Shown one piece after another: positions 51,013 through 61,698 of a stretch of DNA of 64,000 nucleotides; positions within the stretch are counted from its first letter, which is position 1, and each line of letters starts with the position of its first letter. The notes beneath the pieces were generated by a model, which saw nothing but the letters and a program-made list of their open reading frames with translations, had not been told where the DNA came from and made no database searches. Source of the stretch: Pratylenchus scribneri. Taxonomy: Eukaryota > Nematoda > Chromadorea > Rhabditida > Pratylenchidae. A program made the position numbers and the translations under genes. The stretch is from the NCBI GenBank assembly GCA_030063045.1, contig JAQSEB010000019.1, forward strand, positions 2,232,001 to 2,296,000, given 5' to 3'.

Positions 51013-54000
51013 TCACTCATAGAATTGAGCAACATTTGAAGAATCCATTTTTTTGGCTTTTTTCGGCTTGAAATCGGGGAAAATTCGATGAAAAATTTGG
51101 TCATAATCGGATGCAAATTCAACATCAATGCCCTTTTTGATGAATTCTTCCAATTCATCATAATCTTCTCGATTGTCCTCCGGCAAAATCACAAGCGGAA
51201 TGCCCACACGTTTGGCAGCATCCAACTGGAATAAATAATTAAAATTAATTAATTATTACATTCAAAGGTATCAAGGGTATCAAATTGATTAAAATTTAAA
51301 TTTAGAAATTTTAATTTGGAATTAAAGTCATAAAAATGTTTGAATTTTAAATTTTAATTTTCCGGAAATTAGGTCATAAAATACATATTTAAATTTACAA
51401 ATTTTAATTTTCTACTGTGAAATCAAATTAATTTATAAAAATTATTGTAAATTATTTTGCAATTACATAACCAACTTTGTCTTTGATTCCTCCAACTGCG
51501 AGCACTCTTCCCCGCACAGATATTGACCCGGTCATTGCGATTCCCCGAATTGGCAAATTCAAAGCCAATGAGAGGAATACGCTCACAAAAGAGGTACCGG
51601 CCGAACTGCCTGTCCCTTCAAACTCAAATTGAACAATAACATTGAATTGGTCGAAGAAATTGTTTTCGGGATCGTGGCGTTTCAACACATTTTTGGCAAC
51701 TTTATAGGCTGAAAATATGTAAGATGCATTTTTTTAAATTTTAAAGAATTTACCTATTTCTATCGATTCTTTTACTCCATTGTTCGAAACGCCCACAATT
51801 TTCAGCTTTTCCACTGATCCGATATTAATATCGGCTTCAATGTAATTGAAGCTACCACCTTAATTTTGAAATAGAAATTCAGAAATAAATATTCAACCCT
51901 AAAAGTATACTATTTTTTGCATTAAAATACATTCATTTTTTGCATCAAAAGTAGTTTTTAAACTAAAAAATGTATTTTTTCAAAAGACGCGCCTCTCGAT
52001 GAGATCTATGAATTGGTATAAGGCAAGGTCTGAAACCACTATATGATTTATTAGAAATAAACTTTTAATGCAAAAAAAGTTATTTTGATGTAAAAATATT
52101 TCTCAGCCTAAAATAATTTTAAAATAAATTCCCAAAAATAAACTGAACCAAGTGAAAACGATGATAATAATCCCATGATCATTCCAGGCTGTGTTTTTCC
52201 ATCATCATATGACAATTTATTGAATAGTTTAGGCCCAAAAAAATTCTCCAATATTCCTTCGTTCACCACCAAAGGTTCCTTCACTTTTCCTCGTTCCAGA
52301 CGCTTTTTTGCAACCAGATAAATCTGAATATTGCAAAAAATTTAAAAAAAAAAGAATGAAAAATGATTAATTTTACATTTTCCAGGTATTGTTCCAATTT
52401 CTTCACTCCAGCTTCGTAACAATAGAATTTAATAATCATCGCGATGGCATCGTCCGTCATCTTCAATTTGTCGTCCATTAGGCCACTAGAAGAAAAAAGA
52501 TTTTAAATATTCAATGAAAGTTTTTGAGTATTTTTCCGTTATATCACCCCCCCCCCCTTCGAAATTTTTTTTATTAAAAATCATTTTCCTTTCCAGGTTA
52601 TTTTTCGCGCTGAATACGAATTAGATATTATTTTTTGATAACACGTGATTTAAATGATTCACGTGAAATTTTACGTAAAATGCTTGACTAGTAAATGCTT
52701 TTTTTTTGGCAGATATTACACGGCAAACCGAGACGCGTCGATTTAGCTATATTTTGAATGAAAAAATTTTTGGGCATTTTTTCGAGTTTCGAATTATAGT
52801 AGGGACCCCTGACTTTTTCAATTTTCAAGTTCACATAACTCATGTGAATTAGGTAAAAAATGTTCAAATTCGTGTTCAGCGTTGAAAATTACCTAGAAAA
52901 TTATTTTTAATAAAAAAATTTCGAGGATGGTGACATAATGGAGAAGTACAAGATTTTGTATATTTTACTTACTATTTTCCTTCCAACTTGGGAATAAAGT
53001 GTTCTTTAGCAATTTTAATCTTCTCTTCTGCAGCATATCCCCAAAATTCAATTGGAACCATTCGATTTTTCAATAGTCCCAATCGACCTTTCCAATATCG
53101 CTGGATCAATTCCCAACTATCGGTCGATGTTAAAATGAATAACACTTTGGACAGATCAACGGGTACATCCAAAAAACGGTCAACAAAATCGTAATTTTCT
53201 TCTGGGTTGAGCGCTTCAAACAAATAATGCAAAAAATCATCACTTGCTGCATGAAATATTTTAATTATTACTACGAATTCCCATGTTAACCTGATTCAAT
53301 TTCATTGACATTGATAACAATCACCCTTTTAAGAGAATTCGAATTAAATAAATTTTTTAAGACTGCAAATTCTCACGGGTTTTCATTTTGGGCCTCGTAC
53401 AAACATTCAACCAATTTTCCCGGTCCTACGCCACCTTTAATTGCAGCAGAGCCCATAATCTTTCCACATTCAACCGAAAATTCACAAAACTAAAAAATGA
53501 ATTTATTTAGATTTTTCGATAATTAACAATTTTTATTTTTAAATCCTATGATCACAAATATCAAACAACAAAAATATTGGTGCGAATCTTTTGACTGTTT
53601 AAGGCCATTGTCAGAAAGGGTAAAAGTTAAGATCAAATCCAGGGTACTTTCCTGTTATCAGGGGGGCAAAGTGATTATCAGGGGGGCAAGGTGATTATCA
53701 GGGGGGCAAGATCTATAATATATATAGGATGATTAAGAAGATGATGATGATCTTCTTTATCATCATCATCATCTTCATCATCATCATCTTCATCATCTTC
53801 ATCATCATCATCTTCATCATCATCATCTTCATCATCATCATCTTCATCATCATCATCTTCATCATCTTCATCTTCATCATCATCATCTTCATCATCATCA
53901 TCTTCATCATCATCATCTTCATCATCTTCATCTTCATCATCATCATCTTCATCATCATCATCTTCATCATCATCTTCATCATCTTCATCATCATCTTCAT

Positions 54001-54781
54001 CATCATCTTCATCATCATCTTTATCATCATCTTCATCATCATTTTCATCATCTTCATCATCTTCTTCATCATCATCATCTTAATCATCCTATATATATAT
54101 ATTATAGATCTTGCGTCCTGCCCCCCTGATAATCACCCTGCCCCCCTGATAATCACTCGGCCCCACCGATAATCACTTTGCCCCCCTGATAACAGGAAAG
54201 TACCCAAAACGCATTATTCTTTTTTAAAAAATTTAAATAAACCTCTCTGCCCAATGCTCGCGCAATTGATTTGGCCATGGCGGTTTTACCAATGCCAGAT
54301 GACCCACAAAATAGCAAAATCTTCCCAGTTTTTTGTTGTTCACATTCAATGAATTGTAGAATTTGTTTTTTCAAAGCATTCATCCCAACCATATCTTCAT
54401 CAAGCACTTTTCTCATCAATTCGATGTCCTCATTGTCCAGTGATGTTTTGCCCCACGGCATGTTTGTCAAAAAATCCAAATTGTACTTAATTAATTTGCA
54501 AAAAAATGCACAATTATTGCATCGAAATTCACCCACTTTAAGTTTTCATAATCGCTGTGGCCAATACCAAGTTCTTCTAATTTTGCCTTTTTCTCATTAA
54601 TTGCATCCATTACATCCTCCGGTATGTGAGCAGAAGTTGCATTGATTTCCTCTATTACAGGTTCTCGGGCATCAGAATTTGTGTTAAGCTCCTCCATTTG
54701 ATGATCCGTCACCTCAGAATTTGTTTTGATTTCTTCTTCCACTGCCTCTTGCCAGTCATAAATTGCTTGTTTACTGTTCAT
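51013..54781 (-). CDS. Divergent Lon-like protease, short N-terminus
   Basis: Ten exons: 54,781-54,533, 54,485-54,243, 53,489-53,377, 53,325-53,291, 53,246-52,973, 52,485-52,377, 52,323-52,149, 51,858-51,754, 51,708-51,476, 51,225-51,013. All introns are GT-AG with consistent phase, giving 582 residues. Order: acidic N-terminus; N-L-D-F-L-T-N-M-P-W-G; Walker A G-S-S-G-I-G-K-T (about 144-151); L-D-V-P-V-D-L-S-K-V-L-F; E-A-G-V-K-K-L; then the protease domain with Ser in G-S-S-A-G (about 470) and Lys in G-G-I-K-D-K (about 510). Both dyad residues are kept. The Walker B region reads V-I-V-I-N-V-N-E instead of ...I-D-E-V-D-K, the sensor-2 Arg is Lys, and the aromatic pore-loop segment is shortened. 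The LON substrate-binding domain and a targeting peptide are absent; eukaryotic mitochondrial Lon is usually 800-1,000 residues. A TAA lies upstream in frame, so ATG 54,781 is the start. Probably a diverged paralog rather than the housekeeping enzyme. Confidence 0.9.
51859..52148. repeat. Intron 7 with inverted repeat, possible element
   Basis: This 290-bp Lon intron is much longer than the others. ATTTTTTGCATTAAAA near 51,912 and its inverse TTTTAATGCAAAAAAA near 52,062 face each other across a GC-richer centre (GACGCGCCTCTCGATGAG, about 51,985). It could be a small foldback element, but I cannot fix its ends or a target duplication. Confidence 0.4.
52529..52948. mobile_element. Inverted-repeat element (MITE) in Lon intron 5
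   Basis: Two arms of about 100 bp are inverted copies. The left arm begins TTTTTCCGTTATATCACC (52,531) and the right arm, reverse-complemented, begins CTTCTCCATTATGTCACC (52,946). Both continue with TTCGAAATTTTTTT/TATTAAAAAT and CGCTGAAYACGAATT. TA dinucleotides flank both ends (52,529-52,530 and 52,947-52,948), as expected for Tc1/mariner-type insertion. A run of 11 C lies at 52,547-52,557. No transposase is present. The superfamily call rests on the TA and is tentative. Confidence 0.75.
53645..54202. mobile_element. Inverted-repeat element with microsatellite core in Lon intron 2
   Basis: The left arm reads TACTTTCCTGTTATCAGGGG from 53,645 and the right arm is its inverse, ending GGAAAGTA at 54,202. 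Each arm repeats a 20-bp word (GTGATTATCAGGGGGGCAAG), three times on the left and four on the right, then both arms reach AGATCTATAATATATATA and GGATGATTAAGA. Flanking TA suggests Tc1/mariner-type insertion, but GGG/CCC outside the TA are also symmetric, so the exact ends are uncertain. The centre is a TCATCATCT microsatellite. The insertion makes this Lon intron 753 bp long against 40-60 bp for typical ones here. Confidence 0.8.
53751..54082. repeat. TCATCATCATCT compound microsatellite
   Basis: About 330 bp consist almost wholly of TCATCATCATCT alternating with TCATCT and TCATCATCT. It is a pure purine/pyrimidine-skewed simple repeat at the centre of the inverted-repeat element. Long Met/Lys (minus) and Ile/Phe (plus) frames across it are artefacts. 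Confidence 0.95.
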
Positions 54782-55824
54782 TTTCTTTGATTTTGACAAA
54801 AAGATTTATTGGCTTTTTTGCTTTTCTACAATTTGGGAAAGGAATTAAATAAATCAGGGGAATTTGTACAAATTAAAATTAAAATTTAGCTCATCAAGAA
54901 TGAGAGGAAGGAATGGTTTGCTCAAAAAGTGCAACACCCAATCAGAGAAAATTGAGACAAAATTGATAAAACCTAAAGCAATAAATCCAATAAGATTTTA
55001 TTTTATAATCAAAATTTTCTAAAGGGGATTGAAGGTAATTTGATGGAGAAAATCTCGAAATATGATAAAATGCTCGAACAGATAAATATTGAAATAATTA
55101 TAAAAGTTAATAAATATGTGCTAAATTAACGGAAAAATGAGAGATGATGCAAACATAAATTTCCAATTCCAATCAATTTTTGCATATTTTTTACCCATTT
55201 CCTATCCCTGCCGACAACATTTTTTTACACGATAAAGCCATCCTCCCATTATTTTTCATCCATTTTCACCCTTTCAATTTATTAATTTTCTCTGTTATAT
55301 AATATTGATACATTATCGAATGAATCATCACAATTTACTACTTTTTCCCAATAAAAATGGACAAAAATATTTTTATCGAAATTGTAGAAAATAAATGAGG
55401 ATTTATGGGGATAATAGATATGGAAATATGGAAGTTGTAAAATAAAATTAATTTTTCTATAAATAAACAAATATCACACCTTCAAACCAGCAAGAAAATT
55501 ATTCTCTAAATCTTCAAATTTTACTGCCCAAAACTGATAGTTTCTAGCGATGAAAAGATAAATAAATTAATTATTTAATTTGAAATGTTTAACGTGTTCA
55601 TATAGGGCTATACTGCTTTGCTCGTAGATATGGGTCAATTTATTTAGTGAATTTAAAAAAAATTGTCATGAAGCCGTTAAATTCGAGTGTGAAAAAAAAT
55701 TTTTATTTAAAATTTTTGTTACCTTCTTTGAATTTTTATTTTTTAACATAAGTAATCTTATATGTAATTTAAAATCCATTTCTACAATAAATAATAACAA
55801 AAATGATTATAAAATTTTCTTCCT
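54782..55824. other. Intergenic, Lon upstream and PRODH downstream region
   Basis: About 1 kb of AT-rich DNA between the Lon start and the proline dehydrogenase stop, both minus-strand genes. I see no further exon. In particular, no sequence resembling a LON N-terminal domain or a mitochondrial leader is visible for Lon, and no clear promoter motif. Confidence 0.5.
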
Positions 55825-58222
55825 TTAATTCACAATTTGTGGTGCAATTTTCAATGGCCTTGGCTCTATTTTCCCTCCTTCAATTTTCATTGTTGGTCGA
55901 TGTGTCCATTCCCAATTGGCCATTCGACGCTTCAATTCCTCCCAAAGCAATTTTCTTTCTTCGCCCACTTTTTTCAACATTGTCTCATTTTCCAAGGCCC
56001 TTCGTGACAAATATGGAAGAACACCTTGGACGGGTCCCCAGGGAATGTATTTGAAAATGTTGTAACCAAATTGGGCTTGCGTGAATGAAATCTTAAATTA
56101 AAATTGGATAAATTTAATATTTTCTTTTAATTTACCGCATCGCTCATTCCGTAGAGTTGTCCAAAAGAGAGAACATTTTCCCCCGGTTGAATGCCTTTTT
56201 GCCTCATTAATTCCATTGCGAATTTGATTGTTTCCAAATTATGGCTTGCCACCATTGCTGACACTTTGTTCCGTCCTCTGGCCTCCCATTCATCCAAAAT
56301 TGCCTCCAAACATTGATAGTACATCTAAACAATTATTTATTAAATATAAAAATTGCTTCTAACTTTTGTAGTTTCTTCATATGTTCCATTTATTGGATCC
56401 ATTTGTCCATTTTTTATAGCCCCTTTTCGCTCCTGTTCCATATATGCCCCACGGACCTGAAATTGGAATATTTTCCATTATTTTTGAAATATTTATTCCC
56501 ACCAATTTGCAACCAAAATGAAAATTTTCTCGTCTTGCCAAATTCATATCAGCCAAAAGATTGGATAATCCAGAGCGTAAATATGCTTGATAAGTGTTCA
56601 AAATTTGGGCATTTCCTTTATTAAATCTAATAATATTAATAAATTGAATTAATTTATTCATATTCAAAATTCACTTTTTCATAAGGCTAATTGCAAATTG
56701 GGAAATGGCCGGCTGAAAATATGTTTGTTCTGCGTCAATCATTAGCCGAACTTCTTTTTCCTTTGCATATTCGGCGATTTGAATAAGTCGATCCAAAAAA
56801 TAATTAAAATAAATAATTGAATGGAATTGGCCAAAACTTGCCATTCATTTCGATGCATTCTTTTTGCTCTTTTTCAGTCAATTTTTGGACAAGTGGCTCT
56901 AATTGGCCTGTTTTCGTATTCATAAACTGGATGAGGTTTTTTGTTAAAATTAATAATTATTTAAATAAATTAAAAATATTTTTTAAAATTAATTCATGGA
57001 ATGTCTTTAATTATTTTTTATTCACCTCAATTTCATGAAAAATTTTATTTGAATTTTTCACATTTTCAAAATCAAATCCAAATATATTTTCCCATGTCAA
57101 TGGATCAAATATTCCATATTCGGGCATTTCAATTTGTTCAAGCAATTTTCGTATTTTTGTCTCATCCATTTTGATCCCAATATTCTGTAATTATTTTCAT
57201 CGAAAATAGAAATATTATTAAGCCAACTTGAAGTTGTTTTTGCAAATTTTTTCCCTCAATTTGTCCATCTTCTCCAGCCAAAATGTTGAAAAGCTCTTTC
57301 CTTTCTTCAATAATTTCCGTGAGGCGAATCAACAATTCTGGAGGGCCCAATGCAGTTAACTAAAATTAAAATTAATAAATTTAAATTGAGATTCATTTTT
57401 GCTGGACTTTCAAAACGGTGAATCCTTTTCCATTGGTTGCCTTCGCTGTTGATTCAATGCATTGACAAAATATTTCCACATTTTTGTCGAATTCTTCTTT
57501 TTCATTTTTGCCTTTTGTTTGGCCAATATCCTGCTCAACACTATAATCCAAAATTGATTGCACTCCAAATTGTTGCAATTTTGAGACCGTTTTGGAGACA
57601 TAAAAAAAATATTTATTATTAAATATTTTGCGAATTTTTACTTCATCCAAAGTTTCTCCGGCCACAAAATGTCCATAAAATGTCATTTTTAATAGTCGAT
57701 TGAATAATTGGGTTCCAAGCAATTTTTGCATTGCGTTCAAAATTTGTTGATTATTCCTGTGGAAATGAATGCCATAAATTTATTTCCCATTCCCAAAAAC
57801 GCACTGAACAAGCCAATCAAATTGACAACAGCGAAAGACCAACAATCCCCGAATTAGTTCAAAATTTGATTTCGATTTGAATGCCTCTTTCCCATTCAAT
57901 TTAAATTCATTTGAATGATGGCCAATTCTTGGTTGCTTAATTTTCAATGATTAATTTTAATTAAATTAAAAATCAATAAATTTACCTCATCAATTTGTCC
58001 CATTTGAATTTGTGGAACAATTCTTCCTTCATACAAATTCGCCATATTTATTGTCCTTTTTTGTTGAATTGATTTCTTTGCTTCCAAATTGCCAAAATGC
58101 CTCAAAATTTGATGAAAATTGCCGCAATTTTGTCGAAATTCGAAGTCGAAATGGGAGGGTATAGAAAATTGGAACGAGGCAGAAATATGACGAATAATGC
58201 CGCCACGATTTACAGAAAACAT
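55825..58222 (-). CDS. prodh: Proline dehydrogenase, mitochondrial
   Basis: FAD enzyme oxidising L-proline to pyrroline-5-carboxylate at the inner mitochondrial membrane, the first step of proline catabolism. Exons: 58,222-57,986, 57,935-57,805, 57,756-57,408, 57,359-57,228, 57,184-57,026, 56,926-56,838, 56,794-56,675, 56,626-56,503, 56,456-56,364, 56,324-56,136, 56,091-55,825; about 629 residues (615 if an inner 42-nt intron is removed), near the usual 600-620. The N-terminus ([12 protein letters not shown]) is basic and Ser/Arg rich, like a targeting peptide. Family motifs in order: [60 protein letters not shown] and [11 protein letters not shown], whose arginines bind proline's carboxylate. 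The exon 6/7 boundary requires removing 56,837-56,795, which starts GT but ends TT. Confidence 0.95.
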
Positions 58223-59238
58223 TTTTTTTAATTTCTGGGAATTCTTTATCTCTTTGATTGGAAAAAAAATGATCAGAATTGAGGAAAAATTCGAGAATTT
58301 ATATGCACCGAAAATCACGTGAAGATATTGCAGAAAAAATAGCCAATGTGGAATTCTCAGAATGGCTTAAAAAAACTTGCAAAAAAAAATAGAATTTTGT
58401 CCTAACTCCGCCCATTGATGGTTTATGAAATAATAAATTTTGGATGAATATAAATAATTAATTATTCAAAAATAAAAATGCGAATGATGGGTTAATATAT
58501 TATGGCATTTGATAAAACAAATGGCTAAACTGCATATAGAAATCTACTAATCTCGCAATAAAGAATGGCATTCATTTTAAAAGGGCAAAAAGCTCAAAAA
58601 TAATTGCCAAATAATTTACTTCCTTTTGCATCATTCTTATGAAATTTGAGGAATTTATCAGAGGAATATTTTCTGCTGATGGTCTGCTACTAAACCCAAA
58701 AATCGGCTTAAATCAACGCCTTTCCATTTTGTGGTGAACCCCAAACTCCTTTTCCCTTCTCCAAATGTGAACATAAACACTTTTGCAAACAAACAAACAA
58801 ATAATTCACCGATGAGGATGATTAATGATTTATTAAATATTTGGGTTCAACTAATGAATGCCAATTGGCTGTTGGATGATAGAGAATAATTATGAAATTA
58901 TATTCTTAAAATTCGGACTAAATCTTAAAATTTGATCATTTGAAATGAATTTAAAATTATTTAATTTTAATTAATAGACTAGTAATTCCCCTTAAATCCA
59001 CTGATTAAATGTTTTTTATGAACATTACCATAAATAATTTATCTGTTAAACCGAACGGATATGTGATAATGATAATAATAACAAAATGATATAAAATAAA
59101 TTTGTAGAATCGAAAAAATTATACCGAAATAAATAGAAAAATAAAATTATAAAAATGGAATTGAAATAGAATAAAGAATAGAATGTGTGGTATTTAATTT
59201 TAGAATTTTAAATTTGTCATTCGAAACTTTCCGTTGGA
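58223..59238. other. Intergenic, no gene seen
   Basis: AT-rich spacer between the proline dehydrogenase start and the stop of the AT-hook gene; it should contain the proline dehydrogenase promoter. Only a short AAACAAACAAAC run near 58,786 stands out. Confidence 0.5.
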
Positions 59239-60790
59239 TCACATTTGCGACTCGCCAACTCCTTCTTGCATCAAATCTTGGCTAGCATCTTCTCCTTCAT
59301 TTCTTGCTGATGCTGCTGAAGGTGGATGACTAAAAATATTTTCATATTAATATGGAGGATTGAATTTAAAAGCATATAACCTTCTGTCAACATCCATCAT
59401 TGGATTAGGCATCGCAATGCTCCGAATTGGAATTGCCCCAATTGGATGATTGTCTTCAGCAATAAGGGGAACATTGCTGCCCTCTCCCTGCTTTTCCTTT
59501 TGCTTTCTACGTTTAGGGTTCCCTTGTCCAATTTTTGGGGGTCGTCCGGATCTTCTCTTTTTTGGTATTTCTTCCACGGTTGATCCAATCGGCTCATTAG
59601 CCGCAGACATATCTTGGCCAGTCTTTTTACCTTTTCCTCTTGACTTTTTCGACCCGCCAACCTCTGTATCTGGTTGATCCGTTCCCGGGGGAAAATGTTT
59701 ACTCAAACTAATCTCTGCTTGTTTTTTCCCTTTGCCTTTGCCACGGCTGCCACCGCTCAATTCTTTACCACTTCCGCCGGTGACAAATGAAGGATGAAAT
59801 TGGATTTGAGGATTTGGATTATTTTGGTCAGGTATTATTTGACGTAAATTTCTTTGATCGCCTCCAAATATATGGGATTGGTGAGGGGAAATTGCTGTTG
59901 GACCAGCCATTTGGCTTCGACCATCACCACCAGCACCCATTTGTCGCAACCTAGCCTCCATAAATTCCATCTTATTTAACAATAATTGTGATGGATTTTG
60001 TTGTTGTGGAAGACTTCCGTGCAATGGCATTTGCATTTGCATTGAACTGCCAACAGTTTGGCTGCGAAGATCAACGCCAGTTGATGCACTTCGAATTTGT
60101 TGTGAGCCAGAAGGTTGGTTGGGAGGAGGAAATAATTCTTTCATAAATTTCGGATGTAGAAATCCATCTGTTGAATTTGTTTGGGAAGTGGAACGATTAA
60201 AAGTTGGTGAAGCATTGAAATTAATTGGTCGCAATTGGCCAGCAACAGGAATTTCCACACCACCGCCGGTAGATGTTCTTAGGGGGGCACCAGGTGCGGA
60301 GGCGGGAATTGGAATTTGAGCATTTGTTGGAGTGTTCATTCTCAAATTCATTGGTCGTGGTTGGCCAAGAGCAGCAGGCAATCCAATACCACCGGTAGAG
60401 GAAGTTCGCAATGGGGCACCGGGTCCGGATGCGGAGGGGGGAAATGGAATTTGGGCATTCGTTGGAGTGTTCATTCCCATGAAATTGGATGGAGATGGTA
60501 AAGCAGCTGGTGCTGTTTGTGAAAAGTGAACACCGCACATTGTGGGAAACAATGAACGAAGCAGATTATCCGGAATAGACGGTCTACTCGGCCCAACAGC
60601 CCATCCTTCCTTTGATTGCCAATCTATTAAAATTCATATTCAATTTTTTGTTAATTAATCAAATTATACCATATTGTTTTTGTATCAATGGCAAATACAT
60701 TCTTCGTGTACTTTCCATTAAATTATTCAGCTCCAAACGTCGCTTTTCTATATTGAGTTTGGCATTTCGTATTAGTGGTTCCGAATCCAT
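59239..60790 (-). CDS. Pro/Gly/Gln-rich AT-hook protein, unidentified
   Basis: Exons 60,790-60,670, 60,623-59,381 and 59,329-59,239 join in phase to give 484 residues. Start is the ATG of M-D-S-E-P-L-I-R-N-A-K, 48 nt after a good acceptor (CACATTTAG at 60,842). The first 70 residues are folded-looking and charged (K-R-R-L-E-L-N-N-L-M, then W-Q-S-K-E-G-W-A-V-G). Then comes low-complexity Pro/Gly/Ser/Gln sequence with two near copies of a 42-45 residue unit beginning M-N-T-P-T-N-A-Q-I-P (about 91-176). Basic patches R-G-K-G-K-G-K-K and K-K-S-R-G-K-G-K-K lead to a classical AT-hook core, R-S-G-R-P-P-K (about 398-404), and K-R-R-K-Q-K-E-K. This points to a nuclear, minor-groove DNA-binding protein, perhaps chromatin or transcription related. 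I do not recognise the family. Confidence 0.8.
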
Positions 60791-61041
60791 CGTATTCGAA
60801 TTTCCACCATTCACAATAAATTGATTAATCGAAATTAATTTCTAAATGTGAATTAATTGCAATATTGAAAATAAGAATATTTTTAATATGGAATGGAAAT
60901 AAAATTTGCCCGGTTGAAAATTTTTCATAAATATGGATTTAAAATTATGGCTTCAATTTTTGTTAATTTATTATGAGAAAAAAATAATCATCTGAGACCT
61001 TATTTCACTTTAATGAATAAAAATGATTAAAAAAAAGTGAG
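60791..61041. other. Short intergenic gap, possible operon spacer
   Basis: Only 250 bp separate the stop of the secreted-protein gene (61,042) from the ATG of the AT-hook gene (60,790) on the same strand. An acceptor-like CACATTTAG on the minus strand at 60,850-60,842 would leave about 200 bp between genes, within the range seen for nematode operons using trans-splicing. Which spliced leader would be used cannot be read from the DNA. Confidence 0.4.
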
Positions 61042-61698
61042 TTATTTCCAACTCACATTTATCAAATTAATTTTTTGCTTATTTATGTAATAACTTTGCC
61101 AATCACATTCGAATTTTTGATGATAGCATGCATATAATGGAATAAATAAGTTTTGAAGTTCCGCTTCGATTTCATTTTCCGTTTTTGGTTCTATTATAGA
61201 ATTTTCATCGACATTTTCATCAATTGGTTTATTTCCTTTAGCAGAAATGATCGAAATTTCTTCATTGAATTTTCGTTTAATAATCTAATTTAAATTATAT
61301 ATTTAATAATGTATTAATAAATTAAATATATTATTCACTTGTCCAAATCCAATTTCATCTGGTCCAATGCCAATTTTCAATCCCAATTCTTTTTTTTCCT
61401 TTTCTGAATCCCATGGAATATTTTTGAAAATTATATGATGTTTTTTATCAATTTCCTTATATTCGCCTTCAAACATTAACTTTGGATTACTTATATTATA
61501 CATTTCCACTTTGAAACGCGCTTTTGGAACAAAATCTAGGAGGAATTCAAAACCCTTTTCCACCTTCCAATCATCCAAAATTCGCACATTCGCCTCATAA
61601 TTCGCTCTCGAACTTTGTCCAACCGATTCTAAATTAGTGCAACCAAAAAATTGAAGAAAATTGGCGAAAACAAAGATTATGAAAATAAATTGTTTCAT
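61042..61698 (-). CDS. Small secreted protein, unidentified
   Basis: Two exons, 61,698-61,339 and 61,284-61,042, with a 54-bp GT-AG intron, encode 200 residues. The N-terminus M-K-Q-F-I-F-I-I-F-V-F-A-N-F-L-Q-F-F-G-C is a clear signal peptide or Cys-anchored leader. The mature part is charged and beta-like (F-K-V-E-M-Y-N-I-S-N-P-K-L-M-F-E-G-E-Y), with few cysteines (C-Y-H-Q-K-F-E-C near the end). There is no transmembrane helix after the leader. A GTGAGT at 61,056 could instead act as a donor and join in phase to the exon at 60,841, fusing it to the AT-hook protein; a secreted leader on an AT-hook protein makes that less likely. Function unknown; secreted proteins of plant-parasitic nematodes include effectors, but nothing here proves that role. 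Confidence 0.75.

Noticed and set aside
53713..54172. Met/Lys-rich and Ile/Phe-rich frames of 124 and 147 residues
   Set aside because: Both are translations of the TCATCATCT microsatellite inside a Lon intron.
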